Notes under the pieces: generated by a model
Databases searched by the model: none
Told to the model about the DNA's origin: nothing
What the model saw: the letters and a program-made list of their open reading frames with translations, nothing else
Assembly (NCBI RefSeq): GCF_000003815.2
Contig: NC_049996.1
Span: forward strand, 18,198,018 to 18,262,017
Length of the DNA stretch: 64,000 nt
From: Branchiostoma floridae
Lineage: Eukaryota; Chordata; Leptocardii; Amphioxiformes; Branchiostomatidae
Reading direction: 5' to 3'
In this document: positions 46,691 through 64,000 of the stretch, piece by piece
How the letters are laid out: each line of letters opens with the position of its first letter
Position numbering within the stretch: the first letter of the stretch is position 1
Program-made: the position numbers and the translations under genes

Positions 46691-47962
46691 CCAAGTTGGT
46701 AAGTGCTACAGGTGATCGGATAACCATATGGCGTTATATAAACAAAGGTAAACATTTAGACTTGACACCGATGACAATTTTCTACCAATATAAATTAATT
46801 TTACCTAGCATCTACTACAGCTGGCCTGATAGTTGCCAGGGTGGGGTCATTAACCCCAGAGATTTCGGTACCAAGTTGGTACAAAGTACAGAGGATCAGA
46901 AGACCGAGTTCTAGTAACGTTATGTAAGCAAAGGGGAAGGTTTAAACTTTGAACTGATGATAGTTTCGACCATGCCATGTTTTCCGTTGCTACGTTTGCA
47001 GACGTCACTTCTACCTGGTTTCTAGAGTACGGTTTTGAATCTGGCGGGAAAGTTAGCCTTCCAGTGACAACACTGCCCTTTCTAAGACATTGTTTTTATC
47101 TTAAGGAATTCAAAAAGTACTGAAAAGTCACAATTTCTCACCTGTGGATCTCACCTGACCGGACAAACCACGACACAACACAAACATTCCTTGACCTGCT
47201 TTTGACCTCTTGAATTTGAAATTAGTCCGCTGACGTGATGCGTCAGGAAAGTAGTGCGGATTTAAGACGTTCCTGCAAGGAACTTCGCTGCGTCTTCGAT
47301 GAATCTACGGTGTTCTTGCTGTACTTTAAGAAATATGAATGAAATTTTCAGGACGAGTCATAACGCACATGGCCGTCGGAAATTATGCAAGGTCACTATT
47401 TATGGCCATTACCCATATTCACCCGCGATAGGAGTGTGAATGGAGTTTACCATAATCTTTGATTTACGTTAACTATAATTTTATGTATAAGTGGACGTAA
47501 TCTTTCGACACCCAAATGCCCAAAAGTTTAAGTAAAATTGTATTCTTCTTCACTACCGTTTATTAAGCAGCAAGTTGACGTGGAAGTCTAGTTTGAATGA
47601 AATCCATGTTCTTGGAAAATTCCATTTACACCCTAAAATTGAGCAGTCTCAAAACTGCAGTCCTGAAACTTGAGAAAGGAAAATTTGTGCGGTAAAAACA
47701 AACTTTGATTGCCCTTTTACCGTATATGTAGCGTTTTTACCGCCACCACGGTCAGATCTCCATCATCTTCTACCTTCAGTGTCAATTTTTAAACAGTTGA
47801 CAGGAAAACTGGAGTTGATCCGACGGATTTGTTTGGATTTCCCTGCACTACTGTGGGGAGGGGGGCGACCGTAACGAAACTGTGATCTCATCAGACACTT
47901 ACGGATCATGACAAGCCATCTCTCGGCTATACCGTAAGACTGACAGAAATCAGACGACAGTC

Positions 47963-56638
<8,676 letters not shown>

Positions 56639-56867
56639 CCCTGTCTGTGTTTCATCCAAAATCTGTATGGGTGTTTTCATCATAGCTTACCCATGAAAGC
56701 TATTGTTTTAGGACACTTTTGGGCCCATATTGGCCTAAGATTTGAACTACTGAATTGAACAAACTGAACCCTAAGTAGTCTTTTTTCTTGAACACATTTA
56801 AGATATTGTTCATTTGAATTTGCTGTCATAAGAATCTGTCATATGCCCTTTTGAGGCATGAAGGTGC

Positions 56868-56873
56868 AATAAA
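56868..56873 (+). terminator. BECN1 poly(A) signal AATAAA
   Basis: First AATAAA after the BECN1 stop at 56638, about 230 bp downstream, followed by a T-rich stretch. A second candidate is near 57364. Confidence 0.75.
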
Positions 56874-58489
56874 TGATTGTTCTTTTTTTCAATTGATTGT
56901 ACTTCCATCCATGCCAGTTTTCTGGATATGATATATTAATAAAAGTATGAAACATAGGAGAGAAGAAGGATATGTCTACATCCTTGGTGGTGTGTACTTG
57001 TCTGTATGTAAATACATGTATGTGCTGTAGAATGAAGAGTTATTTCATGAACAATGAGAATATGTCTACAAACTATGTAGAGGTAGAACAAGGAGATGCC
57101 ATGGGGAGAGCATTTTTGCATAAAAGATTTGCAGCATTTTTTTTCTGGATAAGCATTGTTATTTTAGTGCTACTCATACAAGATAATGCACTGGACAAGA
57201 CTATGCTATAGGACAATGTGTTAAGTACCATTCTTTCAGCATGTTATGTTTGTCTGTTTCCAAAATTGTTGTGAATGGTACTTATAACTTTCAGAGTATA
57301 AGACTTGATGCAACATGTTTAAGATGATGAAAAGTCTCTCAATTGTATGTATTTTGACTGCGAAATAAAAGATGAAACTGCATATACACTGTTGTACGGT
57401 GGTGATTTGTTGCGGTTCGCACCAATGTCGCTAGGAGGCGTCAGTGAGTGGAGACATAATTGTGGATTCGCCCAATAGATGTGACACTATGAATAGTACT
57501 TTTTTTAATGTCAGTCAAAGAAACATCGTTTGGGTAGAAATACCGAATGTGAATCTTTTAATTGCATCATAGATACTCACAAAAAACGGCTAAGAGGTAT
57601 GTAACCTTTATAACTTAATCCATCAAATTTTCTGTGCCCCCCTTCAAATGTAGAAGAATGGTACGGCCTGTGTAATTGTACCACGTGACTTGGTTGCTAA
57701 CTCGACCCAGGACGCCGTGCGAGTTGGAGACCGCTACTCCAGGTAAGTTACCTGTGCACTTTACCTTAAATTCTACATTTTTGGGCAACTTTAGGCCAAA
57801 CTCGAAACGTTTGCATGACTACGAAATGTTTGCTTACAGCAAAATCCCTGTAGTGGGTATCAGTATCCGCGCCATATCAATGTTACAAATTTGTTGCCAT
57901 TTCCCGCTGGTAGTGGTTAGTTTGACTGCTACAATCCCACCGCCTTTGTAGTAACAAATCCACCTAGATCGGGGCAAATCTACCCTCTAGTGTTCGTCTG
58001 GAGTGATATGCTAAGCTCACAAGAACGCAGAAATGTGATTTAAGCGTGAAAACCTTGCAGACCAACTCGTTATTTTCCTCGCCCGACTTTGCGGGAGGCC
58101 CGAAGTCATCAGGTTGCAATCTGGGCTCATTTATTTCTTGGTTAGGCTCATTTGTTGCTAATGAACGAAACCAGGTGTGCTATTGTGGCATTAGATAGAT
58201 GAATAAATAATAAGCTGAGGAAATAGAAAAGTTCCAGATTGAAAGAATGAGTCCACAAAACCTTCAATTCCCAAGGGAAGCTATGGATATTATAATCAAA
58301 ACAAGTGGACTTTATTCCCAAGACATAGTGCAACAATAATCATGTAGCCAAACACACAGAACTCATCAATCGTTGCCTAGCTTGTGTGTAATATAAGTAG
58401 AATTGTATTAGTCAGAAATAATTTGATTAGCTGTTTCTTCAATCAATTTTGTACGAAAGCATGTAGCAAATCACCCAGGGTGCATTTAA

Positions 58490-58692
58490 TACCGTAAATG
58501 CATTTAAGTTCGCGGGGATTTAATTGCGCGGTAGCAGGAAAATTGAGTGTTCGCGGTGATTTTAAGTTCGCGGTTGCGCCATTGACTGTAGTCTCATACT
58601 ATAATGGATAAACGTTCACGGTGGTTTTAAGTTTGAGGTGAAGTGGCCACCGCAAATATAAAGCCACCGCAAACATTTCTGCATTTACAGTA
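58490..58692. mobile_element. MITE with TACYGTAAATGC ends, 203 bp
   Basis: Begins TACCGTAAATGCATTTAAG and ends TCTGCATTTACAGTA. Interior repeats of TTAAGTTCGCGG and CCACCGCAAA are inverted relative to each other. Same family as 55198. Confidence 0.8.
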
Positions 58693-60317
58693 ACCATGAT
58701 GAGAACAACGAAAACAGAATCTTAAGTTGCAACTGTATATGACTTGGGGCATTAAGGTCTCGGCTTTAAGAAAATCCTAAGGCTCCTTGCTTTGGGAGTT
58801 TTCAAAGCTTTTATACATGTATGGGAGATATATTATGCAGATGCAGATATAGAAGATGATCGTTCAAGAGTAAAGATAGCCAGAAATAAAAACTTTCGCT
58901 GGAAATCTAATTCCCTTCTAACTTTGGGACACAAGCTACCGTGTTATTACAACCACCTGATATCATCTTTAAACTGCGGACTGTTTTTCCTCAGTATCCA
59001 CACTCTATATCAGGTTACTAACTAAAGCTTGTATGTTGTAGTGTTAAAAGTTAATGTTACTTTTAAAGTTGAACTTAACATTTGATTATTTAGGTTGGCT
59101 TTGATAATGGCGAAAAGTGTTACACAGTACATTTGTACTGTATGTTGATGCTGTTGCATGTTAAGTAAATGATTTAAACCTGTTACGAACACATTTAAGT
59201 ACCAATATTCTTCCATGACGACGGGTTGACTCAAGATTCGATACCTTACTCCAACATCTGTGAAAATTCATCATCAAAGTTTCTCAATCTGAAAACGTTT
59301 TTTTTTAATAAAATCCAATAATGTCTCATGAACCAAGTATCAAGACTCATACCAAGTATCAAGACAATCAGAGGCATTCTTGAGTTATTGTAGTCGCAGA
59401 CAGACAGATACACAAACGCTGATGAAAACATTTATAACTCTCTTGAGGAATGTATTAACTAGATAATCATAACTTATGAGTATTTTTGTCTTCCCTTTCT
59501 GTACGCCACCTGCCACCTCTCTGCCCAGTTTGTGTACAGTTTGGTGTTGCTATTGACTCAAGCACGGCGTTATCCAAACAACTCCCCACTGTATCACCCC
59601 TCAACCATAACAAGGGCACGCTCAAGAGGGGAACTAGAACAAGACACGTCTTTCTTCCCTTCTTGTTGTGCTGGTATGAGAGACTTGACGCAACAAAGTA
59701 TTCAATGTGAATTCAAAGTTTCTCTTAGTATAAAATGTAGCAGAACATCTCAATTCTGATAATATGATGTAGCAATTAAGTCAATCTTCATCATGAAAGT
59801 CCATAAAGATTGTACCCAGCTACTTGATGTTTGTAACAACTCTGATATGTCATAATATTTTCTTTTGTGTTAAGTAGAAACTGTGATACAAAAAATAATA
59901 TATTATGACTTATGTATCTCGCTGATGCTAAGTAAGGTAAAAACAACCAAAAGGCTTATTCAGGAAAAAGCAATAATTAAGAAATTCTAAACTTTCCTGG
60001 TCGGTGATCTTTTGTCCTAATGTGGCATGTTGCTGTGTTTGTCAGTCAAACAGGTCGATAACTGTGACCCCTGCAGCTATTACTTCAGAACAACTTGTCT
60101 CAGAGTCAAGTTAGTCCAACTGGAGACAGATTTTGCCATTAGTAACTGTCACAGAAAGTTCTGCTCTAGATGATTTAGCTTTTGACAATGTCGGGCGGGC
60201 TGTACGGAAGCGTGATTAAATCAGGCTACAGTGAATAGGACTGACAGTCTTAATTGAATGAACTCTATGTCTTATTTCCGTAAATAACTTCATCAGGTTG
60301 GCAATTATTCATATAGT

Positions 60318-60528
60318 AAGGTTCTTTAGGCACAACCAATGAATACTTACGAGGGGGCATACAAACTGAGCCACGTTTGGGACGGCATTCTTGCTGCTGC
60401 AGCACCACCTACATCAGCTAGAAGTTGCAGCTAGAAGTAGTCTCCAGTCATTCTTACCCTGATGATGGTGTCTGATAGACACTGAAACGTTGGAAGTAAG
60501 TACTCATTGGTTGTGCCTAAAGAACCTT
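60318..60528. mobile_element. Foldback element with hammerhead-like core
   Basis: 33-bp arms 60318-60350 and 60496-60528 with one mismatch (AAGGTTCTTTAGGCACAACC). Just before the right arm, 60459-60488 reads CTGATGA, a GTGTC/GACAC stem, then GAAAC. Confidence 0.75.
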
Positions 60529-60634
60529 TCTACATCCATTATTCCATATCTTATTGCTTGTCAACAGAGTAGACTGTATCATAACTGTTAACACTGTGTT
60601 CTTCTTATTTAGAACACACATTTACAATAACAAG

Positions 60635-61023
60635 CAAAGTTCTCCCCAGAGGATGGAATAACGGAGGCCCTCCACTATACTCCTAGCCCAGCTCCACTAT
60701 ACTACTATTGAAATTTAGTGTGTTTCTTCCCTATTTTCTTGGTTAGTTTTGCTAGAATTAATGAAAATTCACAGATTTTTGTGTCCAGTGGCATCACTTT
60801 TCCAGTCGGCCTTGTCTGCAAAAACTTGTGAATGGGCGATGATCAAAACAATAGTCGTTTTGCCACTTCACAACAAAGGAATCACTATAATACATTATAC
60901 TTGTAGTATTTGACACCCTCTGTCATTGCAAAATGAACCCATTTTCATGAAAGTGCAGCGCGTTGGTTCAGGTTATTCTTGCCAGCCCCTCCACTATACT
61001 AAAAAAATCTGGGGAGAACCCTG
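60635..61023. mobile_element. CAGGG-family C non-autonomous DNA transposon, 389 bp
   Basis: Ends CAAAGTTCTCCCCAG and CTGGGGAGAACCCTG. Perfect 5-bp duplication ACAAG (60630-60634 and 61024-61028). Inverted relative to 63024-63407 and strongly similar throughout. Word CTCCACTATACT near both ends. Confidence 0.93.
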
Positions 61024-61099
61024 ACAAGTGTTTCCAAAGAAGCAGTTTTTCCTTATTGCTAGTGATAAAACTTTGTTTTCTTTTTGCCATTTCCAGAAA

Positions 61100-61146
61100 A
61101 TGCAGTAAGATGTAGCCATGGCTGCAGCAGTCACCTGATGCAGTAA
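61100..61146 (+). promoter_or_regulatory. Four tiny upstream open reading frames in the LRR gene 5' UTR
   Basis: Between a candidate acceptor (TTTCCAG, ending 61096) and the main ATG lie ATGCAGTAA (61100), ATGTAG (61110), a six-codon ATG...TGA (61118-61138) and ATGCAGTAA (61138), the last two overlapping as TGATG. All end before the main start at 61217, which has a strong context (CACCATGG). This layout is typical of translational control. Confidence 0.6.
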
Positions 61147-61216
61147 CCAAGGAGACCACCAATCACAACTCAACGTTTCCATCCGCACGTCAGCAGTAGT
61201 AGTTCTACCCGTCACC

Positions 61217-63914
61217 ATGGCAACCCAGGTGCGACTGATCAGCATGTCCCGCGGGAGCAGCACCTCGCTGGACCAGCCAGACGACATCCAGGCCGAGGTG
61301 AGGCTCTGTCGCCATGGCTACAGGTTACCATGGTGATGTAATCTTGTTACAACTGGAAAGTGAAGTGTGTAATTGGATGTGAGATGGCTGTTTTCTTGTT
61401 GGAGGTAGTTTGGCCTGAGGTGACACACCTGGACTGACACCTGTTGTGACTGCTCAGTCCTACAGGGTAGCTTTGACGAAAGATAATAGGAAAGCTTGTT
61501 TTACTATCATTAGGAAATTGTAAACAAAGTTACATGCTCCTGTTTTCACTTACAGTGCCCCCAACATTTTTTCCATTTCTCTTCAGTGTTACTGATGAAA
61601 GATAGTGGACGCTATCTGAAACATCAGACCATTTTAATCCCAAACCATATCCAGTTGCTTGTGCAACTTTTCTTTGGCATATCTTATTACCGGGATGTCT
61701 AATCTTCACCGATGCAAATTCTGGATACTTAATACGTATGCATTGCTTTGATAAATGTTGTATTTAAAGACGTGGATAATGACTTGTTCCGTTTCCTTGC
61801 ACAGGTGTACGTCAGCGGCAGTGGGAAGTTCTGTCTGAGTCTCCACGGCCGCGAGCTGACTGAGATCCCGCCTGACATCTTCAACATGGACGAGCTGAAC
61901 TGTCTGTTCCTCGGCAACAACGGAATCTCCCACGTCCCCCGGGACATCAGGAGGCTCAACAAGGTCCAGGTCAGTAGGGGATATCCTTCTGCCTTTTGGC
62001 AGGTGTATTTTGCCAGCCAGTAGTTACCCAAATTATGAGTAATGAGGCTGTTTAACGTGGTGGAGGCACCTCCTCGAGTACTGGACCCCCGTTTTATGTC
62101 CCTCCCGGAAGACGATTTCGTGGTAGGCTTCTTGAAGCTACAGCAATCCGGTTGTCCTTGGTTGGGGAACTCCCATCCAAAAACTGTCCGGACCGCACGT
62201 TGCTTAACTTCCGACATCGAGGGATCGGGTGTACCAACGCGCCACACGGCCGTATAATGATGGTAGTACTCAAGGATAAGTTGTTGTTGGCATCCATCTG
62301 TCTCGGAAGACAATGGTAGGCAGACGGTGGGCTAGGCGACCTGTCTGCCTGCCTGGCCTGCACATGACTTTTTAGGTGAAGGAGGGGTGTGCACTTCCTT
62401 CTCCACCCTCTTGTCTACTGGCGCACTAAGCCTCACAGGGGCAAGAACTGTATGCCACGTGTAAGTCGGCCCCAGCAGATGCAGGTTTGTTGTTTGGAGT
62501 TTCCGACTCCTAGGAGGAATTCCGACCAGGGATGCAAGGGGTTCCTTTACCATTTGGACAATGCTTATTCCATAAATAGTGAATCTAGGCCGTTATACTA
62601 TGACAAACATTTACAGTAAGATTGTGCTCTACTACATTCTTTTTGTCAACTTGCTAATGATGTATCATACTGTATTTTAGGTGCTGGCCATCCAGGATAA
62701 CCAGCTGACGAGTCTCCCCCCCACCATGTTCCATCTGGAGGCCATGAAGGTTCTGGAGGTCAGCGGGAACCAGCTCACCGAGCTGCCGGGAGACATCGGC
62801 AACCTGAAACAGCTCAACCAGCTGTAAGTAGTGGGGTACATTTATCACAATTTAGATTTCAAATAAAGTTCACAGCTCTGGGTGAATAGACACAATGTCT
62901 GTGGCATGGCGAATATCGGACCCGGTACCTCTTGGTTTCGGAGCCAAACACTCTACCAGTGACAAAAGCAAAATTTCACTCACAATAATTCATAAAGGTT
63001 AAAGATGTTCATCAGTCACGTATCAGGGTTCTCCCCAGAATTTTTTAGTATAGTGGAGGGGCTGGAAAAAATAACCTGCACCAACGCTTTGCACTTTCAT
63101 GAAAATGCATTCATTTTGCAATGACAGAGGGTGTCAAATACTACAAGTATAATATATTATAGTGATTCCTTTGTTGTGAAGTGGCAAAACAACTATTGAT
63201 TTGATCATCGCCCATTCACAGGTTTTTGCAGACAATGGCAACTGGAAAAGTAATGCTTGGCACAAAATCTGTGAATTTTCATTAATTTTAGCAAAACTAA
63301 CCAAGAAAATAGGAAAGAAACACACTGAATTTCAAAAGTAGTATAGTGGAGCTGGCTAGGAGTATAGTGGAGGGCCTCCCTTATTCCATCCTTTGGGGAG
63401 GACTCTGCGTATGATCAAGATGTACTGAGCAGACATCAAAAATTTGGAGGTAAGTGTTTTAGAGAGTCACGGATCAAAAAATATTAAATGAGCTTCTATT
63501 AGTCTCATCTATATCACATTTGGTCACATCGTCCCCAAGTATGCGACCAGCAACAGTGTTTTTCTTTCTAACATGTAGTGGTGTAGGGATTCTACATAGC
63601 ATCTCTCCTCAAAAACTTGATGGAGATAACTATTCCCAATTCTGCAGGTATGCGAACAGAAACAGCCTGAGTTCCCTGCCTGATGAGGTGTGCTCGCTGC
63701 AGCAGTTAGAGGTGCTGGGTCTGAACGATAACCTATTCCCATCTCTCTCTCCCTGCAGTTATGCCAATAGGAACAACCTGAGTTCCCTGCCTGACGAGGT
63801 GTGCTCCCTACAGCAGCTGGAGGTCCTGGGGCTGAACGATAACGAGATCACCTCGCTTCCTGCTGGGATCAGGGGCCTCACCAAGATGAAGATTCTGGGA
63901 CTGGACAATAACAG
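61217..63914 (+). CDS. Leucine-rich-repeat protein, 5' part (continues past right edge)
   Basis: Coding exons 61217-61297, 61805-61969, 62681-62823 and 63648-63914 (or 63759-63914) have consistent phases 0, 0, 2, 2. The protein starts MATQVRLISMSRGSSTSLDQ with no signal peptide, so it is probably cytoplasmic. From residue 28 it has regular about 23-residue LRRs of the form LxxLxLxxNxLxxLP (LNCLFLGNNGISHVP, VLAIQDNQLTSLP, LEVSGNQLTELP, YANRNSLSSLPDEVCSLQQL, LGLNDNEITSLP). This resembles the LRR domains of the PIRL/Shoc2/MFHAS/LRRD class. Without the C-terminus I cannot choose among death-domain, ROCO or plain LRR proteins. The last exon ends in phase 2 at the donor 63915. Confidence 0.88.
61560..61715. 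mobile_element. CTCAAGCAACTGG-family foldback piece with hammerhead-like core
   Basis: CTGATGA (61592-61598), a perfect AGATAG/CTATCT stem (61600-61605 and 61612-61617), then GAAAC (61618-61622), followed by CATATCCAGTTGCTTG as in the copy at 38338. In intron 1 of the LRR coding region. Confidence 0.6.
62040..62560. repeat. GC-rich intronic block, probable transposon remnant
   Basis: Much richer in GC than its surroundings, with CCTCCTCGAGTACTGG, GTCCCTCCCGGAAGACGA and GACAGGTCGCC-type sequence and several overlapping spurious frames. There is no second copy in the window, so its repeat nature is inferred only from composition and position. Confidence 0.35.
63024..63407. mobile_element. CAGGG-family C non-autonomous DNA transposon, 384 bp
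   Basis: Ends CAGGGTTCTCCCCAG and TTTGGGGAGGACTCTG. Perfect 5-bp duplication CGTAT (63019-63023 and 63408-63412). Word AGTATAGTGGAG once at the left end and twice at the right. In intron 3 of the LRR gene. Confidence 0.93.
63648..63800 (+). repeat. 111-bp in-frame duplication of LRR exon 4 start with acceptor
   Basis: Two acceptors, TTCTGCAG before 63648 and CCCTGCAG before 63759, are each followed by TATGC(G/C)AA...AACCTGAGTTCCCTGCC-like sequence. They are 111 bp (37 codons) apart. The pyrimidine tract of the second is readable in frame (NLFPSLSPCSY), so both splice choices give open protein. Confidence 0.93.
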
Positions 63915-63954
63915 GTCAGGGTTAAAGTCTGTACTGTTTCAGTCATCTGGTATG

Positions 63955-64000
63955 TTGGGTATAACACACCAACTTCACAGGACCTGGTACATTTCAGCTG
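63955..64000 (-). repeat. GTGTGTTACGCC-family repeat, cut by window edge
   Basis: GTATAACACACCAACTTCAC resembles GCGTAACACACCAACTTCGC at 8880-8900. It runs off the right edge. Confidence 0.5.

Larger units (their letters stand above)
39834..47962. other. Region between GUK1 and BECN1
   Basis: The genes are head to head, with about 8.2 kb between their ATGs. No further protein-coding exon was recognised. It holds SINE copies, two family B transposons, an 8-bp-duplication foldback element, a direct duplication at 42530-42760 and AT-rich unique sequence. The 5' UTR exons of both genes probably lie here. The segment 47180-47960 is less AT-rich and is the likely BECN1 promoter. Confidence 0.5.
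56900..61096. other. Intergenic/5' region before the LRR gene
   Basis: No coding exon recognised. Around 57660-57742 a GC-richer stretch with a CACGTGAC E-box and ending ACTCCAG then GTAAGT could be the first, non-coding exon and promoter of the LRR gene. Also present are a MITE at 58490-58692, a foldback at 60318-60528 and a family C transposon at 60635-61023. The rest is AT-rich. Confidence 0.4.

Noticed and set aside
60459-60500. Active hammerhead ribozyme
   Set aside because: Catalytic boxes and stem II are present, but stem I does not pair and stem III would be one or two base pairs, so no ncRNA feature was called.

Overview
This is a eukaryotic (animal) genomic window. Genes are split by many introns with GT..AG borders, there are AATAAA poly(A) signals, no operons, and dense short repeats and transposon remnants. 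The proteins resemble deuterostome orthologues (beclin-1, guanylate kinase, mitochondrial EF-Ts). A CR1/L2-type LINE end and minisatellites sitting on exon/intron borders make a cephalochordate (amphioxus, Branchiostoma) my best guess. That is an inference, not a proof.

Layout. (1) 929-21172, minus strand: a large poly-C2H2 zinc-finger gene. I traced 12 coding exons with matching splice phases, giving at least 1,227 residues, 15 complete fingers and a sixteenth cut off as the gene leaves the left edge. Its 9.2-kb intron (2210-11422) is packed with repeats. (2) 23473-26837, plus strand: complete mitochondrial elongation factor Ts (TSFM), 5 exons, head-to-head with the zinc-finger gene across a CpG-rich gap. 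Two decayed copies of its last coding segment lie at 30.0-30.4 kb. (3) 34328-39800, minus strand: guanylate kinase (GUK1), 7 exons. (4) 47963-56638, plus strand: beclin-1 (BECN1), 12 exons, 484 residues, complete from ATG to stop. (5) 61217 to the right edge, plus strand: the 5' part of a leucine-rich-repeat protein gene. The genes look like unrelated housekeeping or regulatory neighbours rather than one pathway: mitochondrial translation, nucleotide metabolism, autophagy.

Two signals stand out beyond the genes. First, the edges of exons are repeatedly duplicated in tandem. Splice donors or acceptors with a bit of flanking exon or intron are copied 2 to about 13 times at ten or more exon borders across all genes except GUK1, including seven copies of the beclin exon-2 acceptor. 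Second, eight short non-autonomous DNA transposons, in three families, all begin CAGGG-like, end CCCTG-like and carry 5-bp target-site duplications that can be read directly (seven perfect, one 4/5). Inside them, a family- or copy-specific short word is repeated near both ends in both orientations. Other mobile material includes a TTAA-flanked 508-bp element, hAT-like elements with 8-bp duplications, two tRNA-derived SINE families, LINE 3' ends and several foldback elements.

Splice sites were placed by eye from reading frame, phase and GT/AG rules. Untranslated exons, promoters and transcript continuity across the 9.2-kb intron are not proven by sequence alone.
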